Under the pieces are notes generated by a model. It searched no databases. It had not been told where the DNA came from and saw only the letters and a program-made list of their open reading frames with translations. 64,000 nt of DNA from Azadirachta indica (taxonomy: Eukaryota > Streptophyta > Magnoliopsida > Sapindales > Meliaceae): positions 13,168,367 through 13,232,366 of the forward strand of contig CM040446.1 of the NCBI GenBank assembly GCA_022749755.1, written 5' to 3'. Positions 13,791-24,360 of this stretch are shown here, piece by piece; the stretch's first letter is position 1, and every line of letters begins with the position of its first letter. The position numbers were made by a program, and so were the translations under genes.

Positions 13791-15222
13791 ATAGTTCTTA
13801 AAAAATTAATGTTCCTTTGTTGGTTTGTTGATATGGCAAAAATATATATTTAACAAATTTACAATTTATGTTTTCATGTATTGGTTTAGCAAGAAGAAAC
13901 AATTGCATCATCAAATGCCAACCAAACGTCAACTGCTTATAATCCCCAAGCTAGCCCATTAGTAAAAGCTAGCCCATTTGTTGGTGTATGATTGTACTCC
14001 AACTGATGTGTTTGTGTGTTTATTTGTAATGCAATAATTATTATCATGTTTGCACTTATGATTTGCTAATGTTGCATATGTTTCTTATTTACCAAATATA
14101 ATATAATATTAGTTTAATTCTATGCCATATATTTGTCTATTGTTTTAGTTATCAAGTTAGTTCAAGTAGTGGCAAGGTTGGTTTAAGGGGAGGAAAGAAT
14201 GCACTAAAAGGTGGAAGGGGAAGGACAACATAAAGAAGGGGAAGGACAACAACAAGAAGGGGGAGAAATAGAGGTGTAGAAAGTATTCAAAATTTACAAT
14301 CATAATAATTTTTAAGTTTGTGAATTTACTTTTGTGCATGTATGTCTTTCAATATCATTATGATATCTAGTTGTTTAGATTTATGATTTGTGAAGTTAAA
14401 TGGTGCTTTTTTATTAGTTCACACTTTTTGTATAGTTGTGAAAATGTATAGCAGTCATTTTTGTATGTGCTGCAAATATGAAATGTAACAAACTATCACA
14501 ATGCATTACATATTTTTAGACACCAACAAGACTAGATTTATGATAACTATAATGAAAATGACTGTCATAAGCTTCCTAACTCTTTTTATATTGTCTTCAA
14601 CCATCTTCAATTTATTATAGCTTGCTTTGTGCATTTCAGCTTCACTACCTACAAGAACATTCGATTCTTCTTCCTCTAAAATATTTGTGTTTTATTTATC
14701 ATTGGTTACGGCAGAAATTATATGCAAATTAATATCATTTGCATCCGGATTCCACTAACTAAACCATGAGCATTTTCTTGTTTTGTATGTGAAGAAAAGC
14801 TTGTTTGGATTGTTAGATGTTTCAGAAATCTTGATGCTAGCCCATTTGTTGCAAAAACAATAATTGTTTATGAATTTGATGCTTCCACCATTTAATTCGA
14901 ACTTTTGGCACGAAATGCTCATTTTTTGGGAAAAAAAAAAGGATGAACTTTGGGTTTGTATTTGTTTAGGTACTGAAACAAATAACATTTCCATTTTATA
15001 TTGCTTGCCTCAACGGTCAAAAACGAGCAAATAACGGCCACTTTCTTTTTATTTGTAAATTTACATTTCTACCCTTAATAATGCACACTAATATCATATT
15101 ACCAATGAGAGTATATTAGATATTATATCTTCACTTATGTTTTATAAGAAACTAAATCATTTTCTGTCAATGACAATGGGTAATTATGTCATTATACTGG
15201 TCAAAGATAGTTAAAGTCTAAT

Positions 15223-15328
15223 GGGAACAAAAAATTCTAACATAAGGTATTTTGCTATCAAATATTTTCAGTTTGCCTACCTACTTAGCAATTACTTTTA
15301 GAAAAGGGTACCCCATTGTCATTCCCTC
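15223..15328 (-). repeat. Right terminal inverted repeat of nested MULE
   Basis: Reverse-complement partner of 9537-9641. It ends ATTCCCTC just before the GTACCAATT target duplication. Confidence 0.88.
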
Positions 15329-15337
15329 GTACCAATT
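15329..15337. repeat. Right target-site duplication of nested MULE
   Basis: GTACCAATT, the partner of ATACCAATT at 9528-9536. Confidence 0.82.
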
Positions 15338-15785
15338 TGATACGGATCATGGTACAAGAATCAAATTCCAAAAATATTAATATTTGGAATTGTGATATTA
15401 TGTTAAACTATGTGGAATTGTCTACTTGCTACACTTATTTTTTAAATACAAAATGGTAAAACAATGAACTTTATCTCATTTATTTATTAAATGGTAAAAT
15501 GATGAATATTCTTTGAGATCTAAAGTTCCCGCTATTATCCAAAAACTATAAGTTAAGAACTTAAATCGTAGTTATTTAAAAAAAATATAATAACCCGAAC
15601 ACTAATTAAACTGAACTGTAACTATCCAAAAAATATAATACTATACATCAAGGTGCATCCAAATGTTTTAAAAGAAACAAAACAAATAACTGTCATAATA
15701 ATTATTCCTGCCATAACTCAAACGCAATCCTACTCCTAAACAATGGTTCATCTGTAGGTGAAAAATCTATAGGCCTGCCTAACCC

Positions 15786-18673
15786 TTAGTAATATATATA
15801 CATGCATATGAAAACCCTGTAATCCCTTGACAGCTGCTGATAAGGCATGCCATCAACTGGGCATATAAACGTGAAGAACTTATCTATATCATCAATCTCA
15901 GTACGTGTGCTGTAAAATCCTGCATATCGTAATAAAAAAGGCATAAGCTCGCATAAGGGGGTCATAACATCCTTCATTGCTTAGTCTGTATGTGCAGAAG
16001 AGGCCAAGTCATATACCGTAATAAGCCTCCGACGAAAATGAATTGCATGCCACCCAATGACAAGAACTGATGCAAATAAGAATGTACATTTCATCTAGAG
16101 TCCACCAAGTGCAGTACACGATGCTTTTTCGACCCTTTACATGCGACTCAAGATCGATCTGAGGGAGAACAGTATTGTATATGAGCTTCTCTTTCAAATA
16201 TTCCCCCTATGTATAGAGGAATGAAGTCTACATAAGGAAAGAATTAAAATAATAAGCCAGTATAGAAATGTAATTTTTAATATACTAAACACAACATATG
16301 AAAATATAATTATTTGGAATGCAAGTCTCATGTACATAAAGATGTGTGGATGCGACAGTCCATCGCTGTGACACTTGCGTGGAGCTTGCCCCCTATCTGT
16401 ATGCCAGTAGCTACATATAAATGTCAATATGCTGCAAAATAAGCAACATGTTAGATTAAAAAAATAATAAATTTTTAAGATAAAATTTTAACATTCAGTT
16501 ACATCACTTACACTGTCTTCAAGCTTACATCACTTATGTTGTCCTCAAGCCATTGTCTGACATCCAAAACGTCTCTAATCTAATTTGGTGTCACTGTGAT
16601 GGTCTGGGTCTTAATCAATACATTCAGAGTATCCATCCATCATAGGTACTCCGTGTATAACTCTTTCAAAATGGGTCACATAGGATCTATCTGGTAGTCT
16701 GGACTGTACTATGGCCACCCTCTTAGTGTCGAAGGTCGACGACTCTTGAAAGGGTTTGTATACATTGTGATCAAATCTTCTTGTACTCCCACCTGTATCG
16801 ACTAAATTTACCCTTTGGCGATTAATCAATGATACATACACTAGCCTCATCTATGCCATCAGCTTGCAAGATCAAACGAAATACATTAGTACAATTTATA
16901 CAAAATTTTTTGTATAAATTGGATAGAGTTCTTGCTTACTTGGGACAATACCGATAACACACATGTTAAAAAATTTAAGGCACTTCGTAGTAGAATAATA
17001 TAATCGAGGCCATTGACACCCTCACAACATCCAACTCTACAATATCAAACAAAAAAGTTTACCTTCCCTAACTAAGTGAGGCCTCAAGCTACCTAAAATA
17101 CAACATAATGATGTATATATGTTAGAAACACACCTGTGGCTCACTGTCGGTGTCACTCTTTGTCCTGTCACCCATTTTCCTGAGCAAGATGGTCATGGAC
17201 TCGTCTTGTCAGCGCAACAACATGTCCTGATACTGTAACATCTCCTCGTGACAGTGCCACATCTCCTCCTGCCTATGAGTGAAGGCTATAAAATCGACAC
17301 AAAGAGAAAGGATCACCTCATATAGGTCTTGGTGCTAGTTCGATTATGTAGAGGCATCAACAAAGTCTTTAGCAACAGGTGAGCTTTATGGCGCATCTGC
17401 ATGAGAGCATATGCGCTGCAACAAGTTTGAAAAAACTATAACATTTCGGGCTCAGTGGTACAGGTGGTGTGCCACACTCCTTATGATCTAAGTCTTAAAA
17501 TATATCATGCAAACTATATTCAGACTCATGCTCACAATACACATTAATGTGTAAAAATTTAATAGTAATCTTGTACCTTCTTTGGACTGAGTGACCTCAG
17601 TGATGCAAACTCATCACTATCCTCGATCGACTCGTCAGCATGAGGCTATGGGAAGAGATGGCCTCCGTATTCTCCTTCAAACGCCAAATCCATGTTCAAA
17701 TGCATGACATAAGGCTCTTGCCTTTCATTTTGGGTGGGCTCCAACATAAACAACACGGCTAGCGGTTGTGAAAAACAACATTTCATTAGTCATGACAAGA
17801 AGAGCAATTTGTGGATAGGGCTACAATCCCATTATTGTACATTTATATATATTTGTTCAATTGAAAACCATACCTTGTTGTCATTGAAGATATATGTGTT
17901 CAGGACTTTATCGCGCACATTCTTCCTCTTTACTATCTACCTCAACATTCGAGACAAGCGGGAGAAAATGCATGCCCCAAGCTCCAATCCGGCTATAGAA
18001 ACATCCTCTTAGATCCAAATCTATATGCAATTAAATAACTATAGCATTAGCATGTCATTTTTGTATTTAATAATGATAAAGAAACATTAACAATAACACT
18101 AAAATCTTACCTAAAACGCAAATAGAAACTCTTGTAAGCTATACCTATTCTTGTATTTCTCCCTTGTCTTCTTCTTTTCTATAGCCTTTCTTTTGTACGT
18201 TGCATTGCTTTACTTAAATAACGAAATGTGTACTTGAATATAGTAGATCTTCATGGATAGCTGTTAAACTGCTCCAAATCATCGACCATCTTTAGTAGCC
18301 ACAAATTCGAATGATATCACCGACCTTGCCCAAGTAACAATTGATCCAACACAATGTACAACGATATCTTCACTGCATCTAGGTTATTAATTTGTCTGAA
18401 GTTTAAAGCATCAAACACTTTCCCTGCATTTTTTAATGTCATACTAGTCTCTCCTTTGAAGTAGACATCCCTCAGCCTTGATGTCCCATGTGTATCCCTC
18501 GAATACAGCTCGAAACTTAATCTTGTAATCAATCTAAATTCAACATAAGAAAACCGAATAGTATGACCATCAACAAGGAACCACATCTTCTCCTCTACTC
18601 CTTTTGTCACTATTTCGTGCAATAACATATTATGCACAAAATCTCTAGAGAGCTGGATGTCCTTCAAATCCAA
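15786..18673 (-). pseudogene. Decayed DUF1985 / Ulp1-like (C48) protease gene carried by outer MULE
   Basis: Read on the minus strand. The first part (18673-18317) is open for 118 residues and looks like DUF1985, with EKMWFLVDGHTIRFSYVEFRL and DAVKISLYIVLDQLLLG. A low-complexity middle follows. The protease part holds segments near 16436-16330 (HIDIYM...LLAYR...GASSTQVSQRW), 16197-16012 (WTLDEMYILICISSCHWVACN, with the expected catalytic His-Trp) and 15977-15789. In the last one the expected DCGVF reads DYRVF, so the catalytic cysteine is gone. Stops and frameshifts are present. Family knowledge: Ulp1 proteases remove SUMO, and ULP-like genes are recurrent cargo of some dicot MULEs. Confidence 0.8.
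16892..16921. repeat. 30-bp near-perfect palindrome
   Basis: CAATTTATACAAAA and TTTTGTATAAATTG form 14-bp arms around a two-base centre. It lies inside the Ulp1 relic, possibly in an intron. No function is assigned. Confidence 0.7.
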
Positions 18674-18899
18674 CAGATAACCTAAATATGTCTATCGGAG
18701 TATATTACATTTGGCCGAGGTGAGCTTTTTCTACACTTTATCTAACACCTGGATACGTGATAAAAATGTCACCACCTTAGGAAAGTGGTTGGCTTTCTTA
18801 ATCTTTAATTCTTTGCACACATTCACAACCATTTTAACCTACTAACATAAGAAAATAATTATTAATGTAAATAACAAAATCAACTATGCAAATAAAAAA

Positions 18900-19660
18900 C
18901 AAAGCACACTGCAAAACTTGAAACTAATTTTCGAGTAATTCATAAAATTTGCATGTACTCAAAAGTATGCATACAACGTGTTCGACAGTATCTATAAGAA
19001 AGCAATACACGCTGAAAAACTCAAAACTTACTTTCAATCATGTCATAAAATTTGATTGTCCTTAAAAGTATTCATGTAAAGGCCAAATACACTGGAAGAC
19101 TCGAAACTTACTTTTGAGCATGTCATAAAATTGGTTTGTGCTCGAAAGTATGTATAAAACGCGCTTGAAAGTATTCATGCAAAGGCAATACGTAATGAAA
19201 TTCAAAACAAACTTTCAAGCATGCGAAAAAACATGGTACGTGCTCAAAAGTATCATACCATAATGCTCGAAACCATTTCTAACACAACAAATTTCATATT
19301 TTACTGAGATTGTGCACAAAACCGTACTTAAATTTATCTCAAATTTCCTCTAAAATCTAGTTTTGATCATCATTCAATTTCTCAAGTGCTCGAAACTATT
19401 AATTGAAAAATATTAATTCCACTTTTGATCATGCAAATTCACTTCAGCGTGCCTAAATTTATGCCTATATCTTGCTAAAAATTTGTCAATTCCATTTGGG
19501 AAACAAGAAAGTTTCAATCATGAGTCCTAATTTTCATGTGCTTGAAACTTTACTTTCAAGCATGATTGAAATAAGTTTTTGATATTCTGAAAAAATCAAA
19601 ACACTATTTTCGATCTTGCTCAAAATGAAGTTTCGAGCACAACAAAATTCATCATCACCA
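18900..19660. repeat. Right subterminal array of CTCGAAAGT-like motifs in outer MULE
   Basis: More than ten variants of CTCGAAAGTATG, CTTTCGAGCATG and CGAGCACA are spread over about 750 bp, often in both orientations and spaced roughly 50-90 bp apart. They mirror the set at 6060-6290. No gene is seen in this stretch. Confidence 0.6.
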
Positions 19661-20061
19661 GCAACATGTGATCAAAATTATTGGGCCTATTAGGTCTCTG
19701 TTTATGCAATCAATCCAAACAACCCAATTTCTCACACCAATAACATAAATTTCTTACAATCTAACAACATATATATATTCTACCATATTTCACACCATAA
19801 ATCGCAAAAAATCCACAAGAAATTTATGAAATGGAACATACCAATTGATTCCAACCTTTTGCTACCATTAACTGTCGTTCAAATCACCTCCAAGCTTCTA
19901 TCGTCAACTCATAAATCGCAATACTGTCTCCGTCGCCCTTGCTGTCTATGGCCGTCGTCTGTACTATGCCGAAAATGTATTTGTTGTGGTTTCATTTATC
20001 AATTTCGATTTTGATTTGAGACTTTCGATTACGTTTAAGGTATAAAAACTTCTATTTTGTC

Positions 20062-20182
20062 AAAATGGGTCATGGGACAATTTTGACTTAAAATTTTTCA
20101 CTTAGTTTTTTTTAAAATAAATTATAAACAGTAACATTTTTGTTCAATGGGTGTGAATAGTGGTAATTTTGGTTAATTTTCC
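20062..20182 (-). repeat. Right terminal inverted repeat of outer MULE
   Basis: Reverse complement partner of 5572-5692. Shared blocks include AATGGGTGTGAATAG and AAAATGGGTCATGGG-like sequence. Confidence 0.87.
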
Positions 20183-20345
20183 TTTTTTTATTTCGATATT
20201 ATTTTGTTTTTGAGTCACGTACTAATTGCTATTTTGTCTTTTCTTCTTTCTGGACCGTCCGTTCAAGTAGTTCTACTTTTGGGCCTGCTACTAACTACAT
20301 CCCATTATTAAATGCCCTAGTTGCAACTACAAGGCCCAATATAAC
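20183..20345 (-). promoter_or_regulatory. Candidate displaced promoter of the RNA-binding gene (TGGGCC-type motifs)
   Basis: Directly outside the right MULE end. TGGGCC occurs at 20280-20285 on the plus strand and at 20338-20333 on the minus strand (within ATTGGGCCTT). Site II-type TGGGCC/T boxes are typical of promoters of plant housekeeping genes. With the MULE removed, they would lie about 100-160 bp beyond the leader at 5571, at promoter distance from the RNA-binding gene. The assignment is inference from position and motif. Confidence 0.5.
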
Positions 20346-21989
20346 AGTTAGACTTTTTTTTCTAAAAAAAAAGGAAATATTCCTCAAATTTATTTACGAA
20401 CAATGTGAAGATGATCTAAAACTAATTTTTGAAAAATTAATTATATGGGTTAAACTTTGAAACATAATAATAATGAATATTTTTGTTGATTGCCACATGT
20501 CAGTTGATTACAAGTTGTTTAGTGTATTTGACTTGGAGGGTTTTCATGTCTTTTTAGCGTCCTTATTAATTACAAGAGAGTTGACCAGATAAGTTATATA
20601 TCAAGGATAAAATAATTAAACTTCCAGCCATTTAATAAATTGTATCCGAAAATAATAATGCAGCCGAACAAATAAATATTTGTTTACACCCAAATCAACA
20701 ATGTCGATATTCAAAAAATAAATAAATAAATAAAAATTTGTTTGATAGGGTTTGTAAGCCTTTATGATATATTATGGCATGTGAACCCCAGTTTGTAAGA
20801 AAGATTCCAATGAAATACATACATATATATATGTATGTATGTATGTATGTGATATAGTATATATTTGGTCCAAATGGAGGAATGAATAATGTTTGTATTA
20901 TAAAACTATTTATGATATATTAATTCGATTGGCAATATTATTAAATAAATTAATAAATTTTCCGTGGATATTATATTACAATATTGGAGGTGTAGCTAGA
21001 GATGTGCAAGCAACAACTAATTAAATTTAAGAACATACATATATATATGTATATATTTGTTTTTTATTGCTGAAAATTGGGGCATGTTGTAGCATCAAGA
21101 GTGGACTAGAATTAATTTAATTTGTGATGTAAGATGTGATTGAATCAAAAGATTAACAAGACCAGGTAAACTTTCTAAATTACGTGTGCGTGAGGCCAGG
21201 TATAACATCAGCTCATACATATGGTTTCGTCTATTCCTCCATTGAAGCATAATTAATACATCCTATAACCATGAGTGTATTCATAATTTCTGTTTTTTTT
21301 TTTTTCCTTTTGTCATTTTATCGTTCTACATATGTACACGGGAGAGAAAGACCTATGCATTATGAACAAGTTACGATGATGAAGCATCTGATCGAAGAAA
21401 TCTGCAGAATAATACTGCATGCACATGTGTGCAGTACGTTCATATATAGCCATCGGAGTTAAATTTGTAGGCGAGCTTCAGACCTCGCTCCTCGCTGGTT
21501 AATTAATAATATCAACTTTCCCACCCAAATGAGCTCAGGTGAAGCTCGATCGCCAAAATGAGCTCAACAGGGAGATGGACGACAGATGGGCCAAATCCAG
21601 GTAATTCATTAATTAATTTCAACACATATATATATCGATGTTGGGACGCCGAGAATTGATAAGAGGAAGCCAAATGTATATATATATATATATATATATT
21701 TGTATATTCTAACTCCTGTTTATTATGTTCGAGCTCTCGCTAGAATTTTACTTTTCCAAATGATTTGGGTGTGGAAGGGAAGGATCGGATTTTCGTACAA
21801 TGATGAGGAGGTTTCAAGCAAGTTGAGGCTCAAACTATAATTGTGATTATAGTTAATTTGCAACCCAAAACCCACTTTTCTAACCTAATTTGCCTACCTA
21901 CCTTATACCTTTACAACAAATTTATTAAATAGAAAATACCAAAAATTGTTATAAAAATCAACAGCTAGCTAGCTTGTTATTACTACGAA
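20346..21989. other. Intergenic DNA, possibly with a degenerate extra copy of the tandem array
   Basis: AT-rich, with TATG/ATGT repeats (about 20818-20850) and a TA run (about 21676-21700). Short stretches resemble the far end of the array units. For example, TCAGCTCATACATATGG with CCTCCATTGAAG near 21208-21245 resembles 28410-28445 and 36055-36100, and AAATGAGCTC occurs near 21529 and 21557. No gene is supported. Confidence 0.4.
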
Positions 21990-22495
21990 TTTTTCCGTGA
22001 CGATACGTAATTTTTCCTACGAATTTATTGAATTATTTTCCATATTTCTCTTTATTTTTGTATGCTTGCTTGTTCGATCTTAAAGTTCCTTCTTTTGTTC
22101 GAATTAGCTGTTCTTCGATTGTGCGGAGCTCATGCTCAGCTAAAGTTACTCTCTGTCTCTTTGCTTTTAGTTTATTTATGATTTTACCGCCGGTGATCGG
22201 TCCTTCTTTATCTTCGACTCCTAATGATCCGTCTTGTGGGTTTATGGCTTAGGGTTCCAGATCAAGCGTATGATTTCCTTCGATCTTACTTTGACTTTAC
22301 TGCATCGAACTTAAATTAGTGTTTACCAAACTGTGTTGTACTTTTGCATAATACTGACGCTTAGTATTTTAGTTTTCGATGAATCGTGCATACTGAGGCT
22401 GCAAAATGAAACGATGTTGTTGACAGTGTCACTGAAAAATGAAGATTTATAATCATAGCTGTATAATCTGTGTAGGTAGCTTTAAACCTTTCAGC

Positions 22496-22528
<33 letters not shown>

Positions 22529-22624
22529 AGCTGTATAAGCTCTGAGTTTCAGCAACTGTACGTGTAATTATTCTTTCAACGAGACCTAGATTTATTTAAC
22601 AAGATATTCCCATTAAGTATGTTT

Positions 22625-22880
22625 ATGTCTTAAGAGAATATCAACGTCATATTCAAATTAGTCTTATTATTAAGTGCATTCCTATTTTAACCATTATTTG
22701 TTGTTCTCCTAATTTATATTGAACTGGGATTTCTAGTTTGTTTAGGTCGATTTAAATTTCTTAGTTTAAGTTGAATTATTATTTTAGCCTATATATACAA
22801 AGGCATTACCCGTGTACATTCATTAATTATCTAATTATCAATAAATAAAGAAAAATATTTTTATATTTCTAATAACATAT
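22625..22880. mobile_element. LTR-like insertion private to array unit 1
   Basis: About 255 bp absent from the matching place in unit 2 (about 31565-31580). It contains a TATA-like TATATATACAAAGG and an A-rich tail with AATAAATAAAG, as in a small solo LTR. I could not find clean TG...CA ends or a target duplication, so it may be another element type. Confidence 0.35.
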
Positions 22881-23132
22881 CTTACCACAATAGAGCTTTC
22901 TGTTACTTCCATTTTTCTTGGCCATATTTCTTTCTCTGAGACTGCATCACTTGACGAGCTAGGATCTTAATAATACTAATATTACTTCTACGAAAAGATT
23001 CATCTTTTAAGGTACAACCAAAAAACTAGTTTGTGTTTATGCACAAACTAATTATATAAATGTATGTGCTAATAATTAACTGATCAGAACACTAGTTAAT
23101 TAATTATGCTTATTTTTTCTGTTGCATTGCAG

Positions 23133-23513
23133 CTCTTCCCAACCAAAAAATTCGATCAATGGGCATTACGGGTAGGACCACAAGGTTTAGGTCTGATATG
23201 GTTTCGTGTATAAGGCAGAAATAGTGACTATGCCTGGAAAGATTCTCAAAAAGAGTATGGTGATATCTGAAGGCCAATGCGCATACTTGCCGTATAGCGC
23301 AGTCCATAATTCATACAATCAAGATAAGGAGGTGGTAATATACCTTTCTCTCCGAGACAAGAGCTGGAACAGAATGATGAGTACTCTTGTCAATCCTTTG
23401 ACAATAAGAGACAATGCCGAAATTATCCTTCATTACAATGGGAGAGTTATTACCTTCCAGAGAATCAAGGGGAATATCATTGCGAGATCGAGGTACCTCC
23501 TATTTTTCATATA

Positions 23514-23548
<35 letters not shown>

Positions 23549-23750
23549 TAGATTCAAGATTTCATAGATTTCATTTATTTTAGCGCTTTTCTTTCAGTAT
23601 TCACTTTTCTATTTATATTGTTCAGCTGTATCAATATTATTGGTATTTCAGACACATTATCAAACTCAGAGAATGTGGGAAGAAGTTTAAGTTGTTTGGA
23701 AAGCAGATGCTGGATAAGTCCAGGAGAAAACTTGACAGGTAATTCTATTA

Positions 23751-23792
<42 letters not shown>

Positions 23793-24360
23793 AATTTAGA
23801 TAATATCATATTTTAGTTTGGGAAACATTTCAATATACACTCATAGATATTTTGCTGCCATTTTTTTTATATATGCATGATGGTTATCATTCCAACCTTA
23901 CATCACATACCATCATAGGCATAAGATATATATGTATGTTGATGATAATTAGCATTATTAAAACACATCGATCGTTTTGCTTTCAAAATTTCAAACATGT
24001 ATGTGCACACATATATATAGTCTGTATATATAGCTTATCATATATAAGATATACACGTAAGTGAATGAGAACTCTTTAAGATAACTACCAGCAAATGAAG
24101 GTCAGAATCTCCATATATAGAATTAATTCTTTAATTTCCCAAAACAGAAAATTGAAGAGAACAAAAAATGAAGATATCCACGCTTTTGTCTAGCAAAATA
24201 TAAAGTTAGAATGACCATATATTAATGGGTAATTTGGTGTGTGTGGCTATTATGCTTAAATCTTTATTAATTAAAAGAGATAATTATATATACCTATTTT
24301 TCTGTTTTGTGCAGGCTGATAACCAAATTTCTAGCACCTGATCTCTATCCACTCTTATGA
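23133..24360 (+). pseudogene. Copy A of the unrecognised small tandem gene; frameshifted
   Basis: Exons match copy B: 23133-23492 (start ATG at 23159), 23652-23738 and 24315-24360. All junctions have GT and AG ends. Compared with copy B, one base is missing near codon 11 (about 23185-23196), so translation from the conserved ATG stops after about 20 residues at TAG. Downstream of the break the frame is open to the end and reads like copy B (EIVTMPGKILKK, STLVNPLTIRD, KFLAPD), ending LYPLL. The leader exon and TATA region seen before copies B and C are absent here because the array starts within intron 1. Either defect would silence it; an internal Met could in principle give a shorter protein. 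The family is not recognised. Confidence 0.8.
23518..23547. repeat. (TA)n microsatellite in intron 2 of copy A
   Basis: About 15 TA units. A (TG)15 tract follows at 23761-23790 in the next intron. Copy B has neither tract at the matching intron 2 place, but has a TA run in its intron 3 (about 32428-32453). Confidence 0.85.

Larger units (their letters stand above)
9537..15328. mobile_element. Nested Mutator-like element, 5.8 kb
   Basis: It begins GGGAGAATGACAGTGGGGTA and its other end, reverse complemented, begins GAGGGAATGACAATGGGGTA. The two arms match over about 105 bp and are flanked by a 9-bp target duplication with one mismatch. The element sits inside the outer MULE and its inverted repeats are unrelated to the outer ones, so it is a separate family that jumped in later. 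It carries one degenerate transposase gene on the plus strand (10720-13790). The outer parts, 9642-10719 and 13800-15222, are AT-rich and non-coding as far as I can see. Confidence 0.9.
5572..20182. mobile_element. Outer Mutator-like element (MULE), 14.6 kb, carrying transposase and Ulp1-like gene
   Basis: The ends are long inverted repeats: 5572-5692 and the reverse complement of 20062-20182 share blocks such as CTATTCACACCCATT, AACAAAAATG and GTGAAAAATTTTA-like sequence over about 121 bp. Inside lie a MuDR-type transposase relic (6361-8860, plus strand) and a DUF1985/Ulp1 relic (15786-18673, minus strand). This gene content matches Kaonashi/CUMULE-type MULEs of dicots, which are known to carry ULP-like protease genes. 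A second MULE at 9537-15328 accounts for 5.8 kb, so the original element was about 8.8 kb. The target duplication is not clean: T7-GTT on the left against T7-ATT on the right. Both genes contain stops and frameshifts, so the element looks non-autonomous now. Confidence 0.87.

Noticed and set aside
5558..20192. T7-GTT / T7-ATT as a definite target duplication of the outer MULE
   Set aside because: Low-complexity T runs next to both ends can match by chance, and using them leaves four unmatched bases at the left end; kept only as a possibility.
22361..22555. Lys-rich minus-strand frame
   Set aside because: Produced by a 29-base T tract in intron 1 of copy A.
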